A stretch of DNA of 64,000 nucleotides, taken from positions 62,001 to 126,000 of the forward strand of contig CAVPJV010000009.1 of the NCBI GenBank assembly GCA_963705515.1, in the 5' to 3' direction. The position numbers and the translations under genes are program-made. This document shows positions 14,697-23,971 of this stretch, piece by piece (the stretch's first letter is position 1; each line of letters begins with the position of its first letter). The notes below the pieces were generated by a model. The model was not told the DNA's origin and did no database searches. It was given only the letters and a program-made list of their open reading frames with translations. This DNA is from Gaiellasilicea sp963705515. GTDB lineage: Bacteria > Actinomycetota > Thermoleophilia > Gaiellales > Gaiellaceae.

Positions 14697-16417
14697 GCGT
14701 GTCGTCACTCGATGCGCAGGTCGAGGCCCTCGTCGGCGACCTCTCCGCGATTCGCGCCCCGCGCGGCGCGCAGCTGAACGCGCGGTCGTGGCAGACGGAG
14801 GCGCCCCTGCGGATGCTCCTCAACAACCTCGACCCGGAGGTGGCGGAGCGTCCGGAGGAGCTCGTCGTCTACGGCGGCTCCGGCCGTGCAGCCCGATCTC
14901 ACGACGCGCTGAAGGCGATCGTCCGTACGCTGCTGCGGCTCCGCGACGACGAGACGCTGCTCGTCCAGAGCGGCAAGCCAGTGGGTGTCTTCCGCACGCA
15001 CGAGGGCGCGCCGCGCGTGCTGATCGCGAACTCGCTGCTCGTGCCGCGCTGGGCGAACTGGGACGAGTTCCGCCGGCTCGAGGCGGAGGGGCTGACCATG
15101 TTCGGGCAGATGACGGCCGGGAGCTGGATCTACATCGGCACCCAGGGGATCCTGCAGGGCACCTACCAGACGTTCGCGGCGGCGGGGGAGAAGCACTTCG
15201 GCTCGGCCGACCTCTCCGGGCGGACGATCCTCACCGCGGGCCTCGGCGGGATGGGCGGGGCGCAGCCGCTCGCCGCGACGATGGCAGGCGCCGCGATCCT
15301 CTGCATCGAGGTCGACCCGACGCGGATCGAGCGCCGGCTCGAAACTCGCTACCTCGACGAGGTCGCCGACTCGCTCGAGGACGGCGTCGCGCGGGTGCGG
15401 GCGGCCGCGTCCGAGGGCCGGGCGCTCTCGGTCGCGGTGCTCGGCAATGCCGCCGAGATCGTGCCGGAACTGTCAAAGAAGCGTGAATCTTTCGACCTCG
15501 TCACCGACCAGACGGCGGCCCACGACCCGCTCACCGGCTACGTGCCGGCCGGCCTCTCGGTCGAGGAAGCCGCATCGCTACGCGCTTCCGACCCTGACGA
15601 GTACCTCCGGCGAGCACGTGAGTCGATCGCGGCGCACGTCGAAGGCATGCTCGAGTTCGTCCGCGCGGGCAGCTATGTCTTCGACTATGGCAACAATCTG
15701 CGAGGGGAGGCCTATGAAGCGGGTGTAGCGGAGGCCTTCTCATACCCGGGCTTCGTCCCGGCCTATATCCGGCCCCTCTTCTGCCACGGCATCGGACCCT
15801 TCCGGTGGGCCGTCCTCTCGGGCGACCCGGCCGACATCGCGGCGATCGACGAGGAGTTCCGGCGGCTCTTCCCCGACGATGCGCTGCTCCAGCGCTGGCT
15901 CGAGCTCGCTCCCGAGCGCGTCGCCTTCCAGGGGCTGCCGGCGCGGATCTGCTGGCTCGGCTACGGCGACCGGGCCAAGGCGGGTCTCGCGATCAACGAG
16001 CTCGTTCGAACGGGCGCGGTCTCGGCTCCGGTCGTGATCGGCCGCGATCACCTCGACTCCGGCTCGGTGGCGTCTCCGTACCGCGAGACCGAGGCAATGC
16101 GCGACGGCTCCGACGCGATCGCGGACTGGCCGATCCTGAACGCGCTGCTGAACACGGCGGCGGGCGCGACCTGGGTCAGCGTCCACCATGGCGGCGGCGT
16201 CGGGATCGGCAACTCGATCCACGCCGGCATGGTCGTCCTCGCAGACGGCAGCGCCGACGCGGCCGAGCGGCTCGAGCGGGTGCTGACGACCGATCCGGGC
16301 ACGGGCGTGATGCGGCATGCCGACGCCGGCTACGACGAGGCGCTCGGAGCGGCGCGCGAGCATGGACTCGATCTGCCCAGCCTCGACCTGCCCGGCCTCG
16401 ATCCGCCAGGCGCCTGA
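14693..16417 (+). CDS. hutU: Urocanate hydratase
   Basis: 574 residues. TAGSWIYIGTQGILQGTYQTF and the nucleotide-binding TAGLGGMGGAQPLAATMAGA are hallmarks, with tightly bound NAD expected. GLPARICWLGYGDRAK carries the conserved Cys near the active site, and WVSVHHGGGVGIGNSIHAG near the C-terminus is also family-specific. It hydrates urocanate to 4-imidazolone-5-propionate. Translationally coupled to hutH; hutI begins 2 nt after its stop. Confidence 0.96.
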   Translation: MSVSSLDAQVEALVGDLSAIRAPRGAQLNARSWQTEAPLRMLLNNLDPEVAERPEELVVYGGSGRAARSHDALKAIVRTLLRLRDDETLLVQSGKPVGVFRTHEGAPRVLIANSLLVPRWANWDEFRRLEAEGLTMFGQMTAGSWIYIGTQGILQGTYQTFAAAGEKHFGSADLSGRTILTAGLGGMGGAQPLAATMAGAAILCIEVDPTRIERRLETRYLDEVADSLEDGVARVRAAASEGRALSVAVLGNAAEIVPELSKKRESFDLVTDQTAAHDPLTGYVPAGLSVEEAASLRASDPDEYLRRARESIAAHVEGMLEFVRAGSYVFDYGNNLRGEAYEAGVAEAFSYPGFVPAYIRPLFCHGIGPFRWAVLSGDPADIAAIDEEFRRLFPDDALLQRWLELAPERVAFQGLPARICWLGYGDRAKAGLAINELVRTGAVSAPVVIGRDHLDSGSVASPYRETEAMRDGSDAIADWPILNALLNTAAGATWVSVHHGGGVGIGNSIHAGMVVLADGSADAAERLERVLTTDPGTGVMRHADAGYDEALGAAREHGLDLPSLDLPGLDPPGA

Positions 16418-16418
16418 C

Positions 16419-17645
16419 GTGTCGAAGCTGCTGATCCGCGACCTTCGCCAGGTCGTCAGCCCCGCGGGCGTCGACGCACCGCTGCGCGGCGGAGCGCTGG
16501 CCGAGCTCGAGCTGGTCGAGAACGGCTACGTCCTCTGCGACGGCGACCGGATCGAGGCGGTCGGTCCGATGAGCGCGCTCGGGCTGGTGGACAGCGACGT
16601 CGAGGACATCGACGGCAGTGGGTTGTGCGCAATCCCCGGCCTCGTCGACTGCCACACCCACCCGGCGTTCGGCGGCGATCGCGTCGAGGAGTTCACGCTC
16701 CGCGCCGGCGGCGCGAGCTACGAGGAGCTGCACGCGGCCGGCGGCGGGATCCTTTCGACCGTGCGCGCGACGCGCGACGCGGGGGGAGAGGGGTTGCGCG
16801 CGGCCGTCGAGCGTCATCGCGGCTGGATGCTCCGCGCCGGAACCACCACGTTCGAGGGGAAGTCCGGCTACGGGCTCGACCGCGAGACGGAGCTCGCATC
16901 GTTGCGGGCGGTCAAAGACGCCGGGGGCGTCCCGACGTTCCTCGGCGCGCATGCGACTCCGCCGGAGTTCACGGACGCGCACGCGTATCTCGACTTCCTG
17001 CTGGCGGACGTGCTTCCCGAGGCGGCCGAGCTCGCCGAGGCGGCCGACGTGTTCCTGGAGCGCGGCGCCTTCGACGCGGCTCTGGCACGCCGCTACCTCG
17101 AAGCCGCCCGTGACCACGGCCTCGCCCTCCGCCTCCACGGCGACCAGTTCACGGAGTCGGGCGCGATCCCGCTGGCGGTCGAGCTCGGCGCTCGGTCCGT
17201 CGATCACCTCGAGGCAACCGGCCCTGAGGGCATCGCCGCACTCGCGGGCAGCCAGGTCACCGGCGTGCTGCTGCCGGCGAGCGCCCTCTTCCTCGGCCGC
17301 CCGATGCCGCCGGGGCGCGCGCTCGTCGACGCCGGCGCTGCGGTCGCGCTCGCGACCGACTTCAACCCCGGCAGCGCCTTCTGCGAGAGCCTGCCGATCG
17401 TGATGTCGCTCGCCGCGACGCAGCTGAAGCTGAGTCCTGCGGAGGCACTGTCGGCGTGCACCGTCAACGCGGCGCACGTGCTCGGCCGCGCCCACCGCAT
17501 CGGCAGGATCGCCCCGGGCTACGTCGCCGATCTCGTCCTGCTCGACGCGCCCGACTGGCGTCATGCCGCGTACCACCTCGGCGGCGACGTCGTCGCGACG
17601 GTGATCAAAAGCGGCACCGTCGCCTTCGGACGAGCGGCATACTGA
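16419..17645 (+). CDS. hutI: Imidazolonepropionase
   Basis: 408 residues from the GTG at 16419, 2 nt after the hutU stop. Amidohydrolase fold: metal motif VDCHTHPAFGGDRVEEF, then GGGILSTVRATRDA, the KSGYGLD substrate loop, LRLHGDQF, and the late ATDFNPGS Asp. It opens imidazolonepropionate to N-formimino-glutamate. No hutF or hutG is visible in the window; ftcD is upstream, which favours the folate-linked route. Confidence 0.95.
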   Translation: MSKLLIRDLRQVVSPAGVDAPLRGGALAELELVENGYVLCDGDRIEAVGPMSALGLVDSDVEDIDGSGLCAIPGLVDCHTHPAFGGDRVEEFTLRAGGASYEELHAAGGGILSTVRATRDAGGEGLRAAVERHRGWMLRAGTTTFEGKSGYGLDRETELASLRAVKDAGGVPTFLGAHATPPEFTDAHAYLDFLLADVLPEAAELAEAADVFLERGAFDAALARRYLEAARDHGLALRLHGDQFTESGAIPLAVELGARSVDHLEATGPEGIAALAGSQVTGVLLPASALFLGRPMPPGRALVDAGAAVALATDFNPGSAFCESLPIVMSLAATQLKLSPAEALSACTVNAAHVLGRAHRIGRIAPGYVADLVLLDAPDWRHAAYHLGGDVVATVIKSGTVAFGRAAY

Positions 17646-17649
17646 TCCG

Positions 17650-18060
17650 GTGGCAAACAAGAAACAGCAGCGCCGCCGGCAGAAGCTGAAACGGCATGAG
17701 TACGAAGAGGTCTACGTCGACGACGAGGGGAACGAGCTCCCGCCCGAGGAGGCGGAGGAGCTCGTGGTCGCGTCGTCGTCGCGCAAGGCCGAGCGGACCG
17801 CGAAGCAGCCGACGAACCGTGCCGGCCGCGTGATCGAGCCGCCGTCCTGGCGCAAGACGGCCAAGCGGGGACTGCTCTTCTTCCCGCTGATGCTGATCAC
17901 CGTGATGCTGCTCGGCCGAGAGCTGACGCTCGCGCAGCAGATCTTCCAGACGATCGTGCTGATGGGCTTCTTCCTCCCCTTCAGCTACTTCATGGACTCG
18001 ATGATGTGGCGCTCGCACCAGCGCCGGATCGCCCGCACCGGCAACTCGAAGAAGAGCTAA
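17650..18060 (+). CDS. Small membrane protein with charged N-terminus
   Basis: 136 residues. A Lys/Arg/Gln-rich start (NKKQQRRRQKLKRHEYEEVYVDDEGNELPPEE) and Ser/Lys linker lead to two hydrophobic segments (RGLLFFPLMLITVMLLG and FQTIVLMGFFLPFSYFMD) and a basic tail. No family is recognised. GTG 17650 lies 6 nt after CATACT, a weaker form of the leaderless promoter pattern. Overlaps the convergent cupin gene by 4 nt. Confidence 0.65.
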   Translation: MANKKQQRRRQKLKRHEYEEVYVDDEGNELPPEEAEELVVASSSRKAERTAKQPTNRAGRVIEPPSWRKTAKRGLLFFPLMLITVMLLGRELTLAQQIFQTIVLMGFFLPFSYFMDSMMWRSHQRRIARTGNSKKS

Positions 18061-18392
18061 GCGGCCGAGCCGCGGTAGTGGCCCTCGCCGGGCCACGGCG
18101 CGAGCAGAAGCAGGATCCGCGCACCCTCGTCACTGGCGAGCGAGTGGCGCTCGTCCGGGTCGAAGCGGAAGAGCATCCCGGGCGTCGCCTCGACCATGTC
18201 GCCGCCGGCCGAGACAGTGGCGCTGCCCTCGAGCACCGTGATCCAGGCGTTCTCCTTCACCTGATGGTCGCCGAGCTTCTGCCCCGCCGTCAGCACGATC
18301 ACGACCGCGCGCGCCTCGTTCCCCGAGTGGACGACCATCGGATCCCGCGTGCCCGAGGGCGCCTCGATCTCCATCAGGTTCCAGCTCTGCAC
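18057..18392 (-). CDS. Cupin-domain protein
   Basis: 111 residues from GTG 18392. One small beta barrel: VHSGNEARAVVIVLTAGQKLGDHQVKENAWITVLEGSATV is cupin motif 1 (with fewer His than metal-binding cupins), followed by PGMLFRFDPDERHSLASDEGARILLLLAPWPG as motif 2 with one His. Possibly a sensor or anti-sigma-type cupin rather than an enzyme. A longer frame extends upstream across the neighbouring promoter; the GTG is preferred because TATCCT lies 8 nt before it. Confidence 0.75.
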   Translation of the reverse strand: MQSWNLMEIEAPSGTRDPMVVHSGNEARAVVIVLTAGQKLGDHQVKENAWITVLEGSATVSAGGDMVEATPGMLFRFDPDERHSLASDEGARILLLLAPWPGEGHYRGSAA

Positions 18393-18400
18393 GGGGGCCA

Positions 18401-18410
18401 AGGATAGACT
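18401..18410. promoter_or_regulatory. Overlapping divergent -10 hexamers (cupin / metallo-hydrolase)
   Basis: AGGATAGACT contains TATCCT on the minus strand (18406-18401, 8 nt before cupin GTG 18392) and TAGACT on the plus strand (18405-18410, 9 nt before ATG 18420). The two hexamers share two base pairs. Confidence 0.5.
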
Positions 18411-18419
18411 CATCCGCCC

Positions 18420-19055
18420 ATGAGCCTCGCGATTGACCAGCTTTCCCTCGGCCAGATCGGGACGAATTGCTACCTCGTTCGGGCCGATCCGGACGCGGCG
18501 GACGCGGTCGTGATCGACCCCGGCGCCGAGCCCGCCGAGATCGAGCAAGCGCTAGCGTCGGTCGGCGCCACCTGTGCCGGGATCCTGCTCACGCACAGTC
18601 ACTACGACCACTTCGGCGCGCTCGCCGAGCTGGCCGAGTCGACCGGCGCGCCGGTCTGGCTGCCCGAGGCCGAGCTCGACGTCTTCCGCCGACCCGACGT
18701 CTTCTTCCCCGGCATCACGATGCGCGCCTACACCGGCGAGGCGACGCTCCTCTCCGGCGGAGAGACCGTCGACGCGGCCGGGGTCTCCTTCCAGGTGCGC
18801 CACGTCCCCGGCCACTCACCGGGCCACCTCTCGTACTACGCCGACGGCGCACTTTTCTCCGGCGACGTCCTCTTCTCCGGCTCGGTCGGCCGGGTCGACC
18901 TTCCCTTCGGCGACTGGGAGACGCTGCTCGCGTCGATTCGCTCGCTCGCGGACGCGTACCCACCCGAGACGATCGTCTTGTCCGGGCACGGGCCGGCGAC
19001 GACTCTCGGCGACGAGCTCGAGCGCAACCCGTTCCTCGCCGAGCTCCGCGCGTGA
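18420..19055 (+). CDS. Metallo-beta-lactamase-fold hydrolase (glyoxalase II-like)
   Basis: 211 residues. The HxHxDH motif appears as LTHSHYDHFGAL, then HVPGHSPGHLSYY and LFSGDVLFSGSVGRVD, and the final His in VLSGHGPAT; together they would bind two metals. The nearest characterised relatives hydrolyse thioesters such as S-lactoylglutathione, though low-GSH actinobacteria may use mycothiol or another thiol. Overlaps hisS by 4 nt, the common hydrolase-hisS-aspS order. Confidence 0.85.
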   Translation: MSLAIDQLSLGQIGTNCYLVRADPDAADAVVIDPGAEPAEIEQALASVGATCAGILLTHSHYDHFGALAELAESTGAPVWLPEAELDVFRRPDVFFPGITMRAYTGEATLLSGGETVDAAGVSFQVRHVPGHSPGHLSYYADGALFSGDVLFSGSVGRVDLPFGDWETLLASIRSLADAYPPETIVLSGHGPATTLGDELERNPFLAELRA

Positions 19056-20290
19056 CCAAGATCGAGCGCCCGCGGGGCACGCACGACATCCTTCCGTCGG
19101 AGCAGCCGAGCTGGAAGCGCGTCACCGGCGAGATGGAGCGACTGGCAGGTCTCTACGGCTACCGGCCGATCCAGACGCCTGTCTTCGAGGACACCGACCT
19201 GTTCCTGCGCACGTCCGGCCAGGGCTCGGATGTCGTCCAGAAGGAGATGTACACGTTCGCCGATCGCTCCGACCGGTCGCTGACGCTGCGCCCGGAGGGG
19301 ACGGCGCCGATTGCGCGCGCCTACGTCGAGCACGGGCTGCACCGCGAGCCGCAGCCGCAGAAGCTCTACACGATCGGCCCGATGTACCGGTACGGCGCTC
19401 CCGGCCGCGGCCGCTATCGCGAGCACTGGCAGCTCTCCGTCGAGGCGATCGGCACGGACGATCCCGCGATCGACGCCGAGATCATCCAGCTCTACGACAC
19501 CCTGCTCCGCCGGCTCGGGATCGCGACCTACCGGCTGGAGCTGAACTCGATCGGCTGCCGCGACTGCCGGCCCGCGTACGTCGAGCGGCTGACCGCCTGG
19601 CTCGAGGAGCACGAGGACGAGCTGGACGAGGAGGCGAGGCAGAAGCTGCGGACGAGCCCGTTGCGCGTCTTCGACGTCAAGAACGAGCGGACGCGCGCGC
19701 TCCTGCAGCAGGCACCCAAGATCGGCGACTCGCTCTGTGCCGCGTGCCAGGCGCACTTCGCCGCCGTCCGGGCCGACCTCGACGCCACCGGCGTCGCCTA
19801 CGAGATCGTCCCGACCCTCGTGCGTGGGCTCGACTACTACTCGCGCACGACCTGGGAGTTCATCGGCCCGATGGACAACGAGAACTCGACCATCTCCGGC
19901 GGCGGCCGCTACGACTACCTCGTCGAGGAGATCGGCGGGCCGCCGACGCCGGGCGTGGGCTTCGGCGCCGGGATCGAGCGGCTCCTGATCGCGATGGAGG
20001 ACGAGGGCGTCGCGGAGCCGTCGGCCCCGGGCGCCGATGTGTTCGTCGCGGTCGAGCCCGACGCACCGCGGGAGCTCGTGCCGCCGCTGCTGAGGGGATT
20101 GCGCGACGCGGGCATCGCCGCCGACACCGACTACGCCCGTCGCTCGCTGAAGGGCCAGCTGACGCAGGCCGGCCGCTCGGGAGCGCCGACGACGGTGATC
20201 GTCCGTCCAGACGACGCGCTGATCCGCCGTGCCGGCGAGCAAGACGAACCGGTCGCCCACGCGGACGTTCTGGGCAGACTGTCCCGATGA
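19052..20290 (+). CDS. hisS: Histidyl-tRNA synthetase
   Basis: 412 residues from GTG 19052 (GTGA overlap). Class II signatures: PRGTHDILPSE at the start, motif 2 region LRPEGTAPIARAYVEHGL with MYRYGAPGRGRYREHWQL, the His-specific loop LVRGLDYYSRTTWEF, and motif 3 GVGFGAGIERLL. The C-terminal anticodon domain starts near 325. It charges tRNA-His with histidine. Coupled to aspS by ATGA. Confidence 0.95.
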   Translation: MTKIERPRGTHDILPSEQPSWKRVTGEMERLAGLYGYRPIQTPVFEDTDLFLRTSGQGSDVVQKEMYTFADRSDRSLTLRPEGTAPIARAYVEHGLHREPQPQKLYTIGPMYRYGAPGRGRYREHWQLSVEAIGTDDPAIDAEIIQLYDTLLRRLGIATYRLELNSIGCRDCRPAYVERLTAWLEEHEDELDEEARQKLRTSPLRVFDVKNERTRALLQQAPKIGDSLCAACQAHFAAVRADLDATGVAYEIVPTLVRGLDYYSRTTWEFIGPMDNENSTISGGGRYDYLVEEIGGPPTPGVGFGAGIERLLIAMEDEGVAEPSAPGADVFVAVEPDAPRELVPPLLRGLRDAGIAADTDYARRSLKGQLTQAGRSGAPTTVIVRPDDALIRRAGEQDEPVAHADVLGRLSR

Positions 20291-22030
20291 CCACGTGGCG
20301 CACCCACATGGCCGGCGAGCCCACGAAGGAGCTCGTCGGCGAGAAGCTCGTCCTCGCGGGCTGGGTCGCGCGCCGCCGTGACCACGGCGGCCTGATCTTC
20401 GTCGACCTCCGCGACCGCAGCGGGATCACGCAGCTCGTGATCAACCCGGAGCTCGCACCCGACGCGGCCGAGCTCGCGCACCAGATCCGGAACGAGTTCG
20501 TCCTCCGCGCCGAGGGAACGCTCGTCGCGCGGGGCCCCGAGACCGTCAATCCGAACATGCCGACGGGCGAGGTCGAGCTCCAGGTCGAGCAGCTCGAGAT
20601 CGTCAGCCGTTCGACGCCGCTGCCGTTCCAGCTCGACGAGGAGAACGTCGACGAGACGCTGCGCCTGCGCTACCGCTGGCTCGACCTGCGCCGCGAGAAG
20701 CTGCAGCGGAACATCACGCTGCGCGCGCAGATGGTCGGGATCATCCGCCGCGAGATGGAGGAGGCCGGCTTCCTCGACATCCAGACGCCGATCCTGTTCA
20801 AGCCGACCCCCGAGGGCGCGCGCGACTTCATCGTCCCGGCGCGGCTGCAGAAGGGCCGCTTCTACGCGCTGCCGCAGAGCCCGCAGATCCTGAAGCAGCT
20901 GACGATGGTGGCCGGCTTCGACCGCTACTACCAGATCGCGATCTGCTTCCGCGACGAGGATCTCCGCGCCGACCGCGTCCAGGAGATCACGCAGCTCGAC
21001 GTCGAGATGAGCTTCCCCGACCAGGAGTTCCTCTACGGCGTGATGGAGCGGATGTACGCGCGGATCTGGCGCGAGTGCCTCGGGATCGAGATCGAGACGC
21101 CGTTTCCTCGGATGACCTTCGCCGAGGCCGACCGCCGCTTCGGCACCGACAAGCCGGACACACGCTTCGGCCTCGAGATCGAGGACGCGACCGAGGTCAC
21201 GCGCAACTCGGAGTTCGGCGTCTTCAAGAACGCCGACGCCGTCCGGTTCCTGCGCGCGCCGCAAGGCGTACTCGCGCGGCGACCTCGCCAAGCTCGAGGA
21301 GCTCGCGAAGGAGTGGGGGGCGAAGGGGCTCGCCTACCTCGTCTTCGACGAGGAGGGCGAGGTGCGCTCGCCGATCGCGAAGTTCCTCTCCGAAGAGGAG
21401 CTCGCGCTCTTCCGGAGCGATCCCGGCTCGACCGTCCTCTTCGCCGCGGACAGCCGGCCGGCGACCTCGCGCGTGCTCGGCGCCCTCCGCAGCCATCTCG
21501 GCAAGGAGCTCGGGCTGATCGACGAGGACGCGTTCACGTTCCTCTGGGTCTACGACTTCCCGATGGTCGAGCGCGACGAGGACGAAGGGCGCTGGACCGC
21601 CGTGCACCATCCCTTCACCCGGCCGACGGACGAGTGGAAGGAACGCTTCGCCGACGACCCCGAGCATGCCCTCGCGCACGCGTACGACCTGATCGTGAAC
21701 GGGAACGAGCTCGGCGGCGGCAGCTTCAGGATCCACGAGCCCGAGATCCAGGCGAAGGTGTTCGAGCTGCTCGGGCTGAGCGACGAGGAGCAACGGTCGA
21801 AGTTCGGCTTCCTGCTCGACGCGCTCGCGATGGGAGCGCCGCCGATGGGCGGGATCGCGCTCGGGATCGACCGGATGACGATGGTGCTGGCGGCCGAGCC
21901 GAATCTCCGTGACGTGATCGCGTTTCCGAAGAACCAGGCCGGCGTCGACCCGATGAGCGGCGCCCCGTCCGAGGTGACGCAGGAACAGCTGGACGAGCTC
22001 GGAATACGTCTCGTCGAGCAACCGAGTTGA
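20287..22030 (+). CDS. aspS: Aspartyl-tRNA synthetase, with an apparent +1 frameshift
   Basis: The N-terminal OB fold (VGEKLVLAGWVARRRDHGGLIFVDLRDRSG), motif 2 (QIAICFRDEDLRADRVQEITQLDVEMS) and motif 3 (GGIALGIDRMTMVL) are all present, but the frame changes near 21265. Up to RFLRAPQ it is frame 1; removing one G from the GG at 21265-21266 gives AYSRGDLAKLEELAKEWGAKGLAYL and then intact sequence to the stop at 22028-22030. Both halves are well conserved and the gene is essential, so a sequence error is more likely than inactivation. Corrected length about 580 residues. Confidence 0.9.
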
Positions 22031-22117
22031 AGATTTCCGTTCGTCAGCCGATGAAGACGGCATACTTCTGGCGAGCCGCGCCGCGGCCTGCCTAACGAAC
22101 CGAGAAAGTGAAGGAAC

Positions 22118-23032
22118 ATGTCGTCAGGTGAGTCAGAGCGTTCGTCCGCGGGGCTGACCGCGCTTCCGAGTCTGGATCAGCTTCAGCGCGCTGGTGACGG
22201 CTACGAGGAGCAGAGCGTCCGCGAGGCGTTCGACTCCTTCCGGCGCCACACCGCCCAGCTGCAGGCCCAACTGCGGGTGCTCCAGGCCGCGCGCAAGACC
22301 GCGAACGTCGAGCCCACGGGCCACGCCGTGCGCATGGACTCGCTCCATCTGATCCGCGCCGCCGCCGAGTTCGCCGACGTGCTCGAGCGCGACGCGCAGG
22401 CCGCGTCGGCATCGCAGTTGCAGCGCACCGAGGAGGAGGTGCGCGCGAAGCAGCGTGAGCTGCAGGAGCGCGAGGCCGAGATCGAGCGCTACCGCAACGA
22501 GTCGGAGCGCCAGCGCGCCGAGATCGTGAACACCGCGAAGGCGGAGTCGCGCGACCTGCTGACGAAGTCGAAGGCCGACGCCACGCGCGAGCTGCGCGAG
22601 GCCGAGACGCGCGGCAACCGCCTGCTCGAGCAGTCGCGGCACCAGGCGACCGAGTTGACGAACTCAGCCCGGGCAGAGGTCGAGCAGACGCTCGAGTGGG
22701 CCCGCGCGCAGGCGACCGCCGTCATGGCCCGTGCCCAGAAGGGCGCCGAGCAGCTGCTGGCCGCTGCAGGTCTCGGCGAGCCCGCGATCGCCCAGGTCGT
22801 TCAGTCGATCATGGAGGCGAACGAGAGCGAGATCGCGCGCAGCGCGGCGCCTCCGGCGGCGCTGAAGCCTGCACAGGCGATCGCCGGCGACCCCGTGGAC
22901 GCGCCGCCGGCGGCCGAGCCTGAGCCGGACGTGGACGACGAGCCGGCCGCTCCCCCCGTGACGCCGACCGCCGACGCCGACGAGGCGCAGGAGGAACCGG
23001 CCGAGGGCGGGGAGCCCGAGCCCGAGAACTAG
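22118..23032 (+). CDS. Long coiled-coil protein with acidic Pro/Ala-rich tail
   Basis: 304 residues. AAGGAA before the ATG supports the start. Residues 30-70 and 95-210 are strongly coiled-coil (QRTEEEVRAKQRELQEREAEIERY and long Glu/Arg/Ala heptads), recalling DivIVA-like or Wag31-like organising proteins, though the DivIVA N-terminal lipid-binding motif is not clear. Residues 245-304 are Glu/Pro/Asp-rich and disordered. With the following Glu-Pro membrane protein and RlpA-like barrel it suggests an envelope or division module. Confidence 0.65.
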   Translation: MSSGESERSSAGLTALPSLDQLQRAGDGYEEQSVREAFDSFRRHTAQLQAQLRVLQAARKTANVEPTGHAVRMDSLHLIRAAAEFADVLERDAQAASASQLQRTEEEVRAKQRELQEREAEIERYRNESERQRAEIVNTAKAESRDLLTKSKADATRELREAETRGNRLLEQSRHQATELTNSARAEVEQTLEWARAQATAVMARAQKGAEQLLAAAGLGEPAIAQVVQSIMEANESEIARSAAPPAALKPAQAIAGDPVDAPPAAEPEPDVDDEPAAPPVTPTADADEAQEEPAEGGEPEPEN

Positions 23033-23040
23033 GGCGGCCG

Positions 23041-23971
23041 GTGCTCGGTCGCTCCTGGCCACGCTTCGCGCTCGAAGCGTTCTTCCTGATCGCGGTCGCG
23101 CTCGTTGCCGGCCTGCTGAACCTCTCGGTGCTGGAGGTCGTCGTCGTGATGGCGGTCGCCTACCTCTGCACGGTCGTGCTCGAGCTCGTCGCGTGGCGTG
23201 CGCGCCGCGCGCGCCCTGTCGCCGCAGCGGCGGCGCCGGTCGAGGAGGTGACGGTCCACGAGCCGTCCGCTGGTGCCGTCGCCGTCCGCGCCGGCGACCG
23301 GCCGCCACGGCCGGAGGAGGACGAGACGTGGCTCGACCAGCTCGCCCCGCCGGAGCCGGAGCCGGAGGCGGAGTTCGCGCCGGAGCCGGAGGCCGAAGCG
23401 GAGCCTGAGCCTGAGCCCGAGCCGGAGCCGGAGGCGGAGGCGGAGTTCGCGCCGGAGCCGGAGGCCGAAGCGGAGCCTGAGCCCGAAGCGGAGCCGGAGC
23501 CGGAGCCGGAGCCGGACGGCCGGAGCCGGAGGCCGAAGCGGAGCCTGAGCCCGAAGCGGAGCCGGAGCCCGAGCCGGAGCCGGAGCCTGAACCCGAGCCG
23601 AACCCGAGCCGGAGCCCGAGCCGGAACCCGAGCCGGAGCCGGAGCCGGAGCCTGAGCCTGTCGCGGTCGCACCACAGCTCGTCGCCGTGCCCGAGCCGGA
23701 AGTGGAGCCGGAGCCCGTTCGTGAGCCCGAGCCCGCAGCCACGGCGGTCGCCACGCTGCCGCTGCCTGCCCAGGAGCAGGAGTGGAACCTCTGGGAGCTG
23801 GAGCGGCTGACGCGCGAGCGGAGCGGTGAGGATCGTGACCGCGACGCCGAGTGGGGGTACCTGGTCGTCTACCTGCGCGAGTTCGCGCGTCCCGACGGGA
23901 CACTGCCGACGGAGTTCGACGCCCTCGTCCGCGAGTCGTTCGGCGAGCTTCTCGCCGGCCGGGCCAGGTGA
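23041..23971 (+). CDS. Membrane protein with Glu-Pro repeat, two apparent frameshifts
   Basis: GTG 23041 begins a hydrophobic N-terminus with two helices (FALEAFFLIAVALVAGLLN and VVVVMAVAYLCTVVLELVAW), a linker, then a long (Glu-Pro/Glu-Ala) repeat from about 23342. The repeat stays in an EP phase only if single bases are missing near 23519 and near 23600. It then leads into a folded-looking C-terminal segment (WNLWELERLTRERSG...EWGYLVVYLREFARPDGTLP) ending at 23971. The rod-like EP linker may span part of the cell wall. Either the repeat was mis-sequenced or it is unstable. Confidence 0.6.

Noticed and set aside
21255..21275. Programmed +1 frameshifting in aspS
   Set aside because: No slippery stop codon, no downstream pseudoknot evident, and the same type of single-base change occurs in several unrelated genes, so sequence error is simpler.
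18574..21912. A single 1112-residue frame spanning the metallo-hydrolase, hisS and aspS
   Set aside because: The first two-thirds is out-of-frame Arg/Ala-rich sequence; only the aspS N-terminus is real in that frame, and it ends at the frameshift.
23340..23680. Repeat array resembling a CRISPR or tandem-repeat locus
   Set aside because: Units are short Glu-Pro/Glu-Ala codon repeats within a coding region with no spacers; no cas genes nearby.
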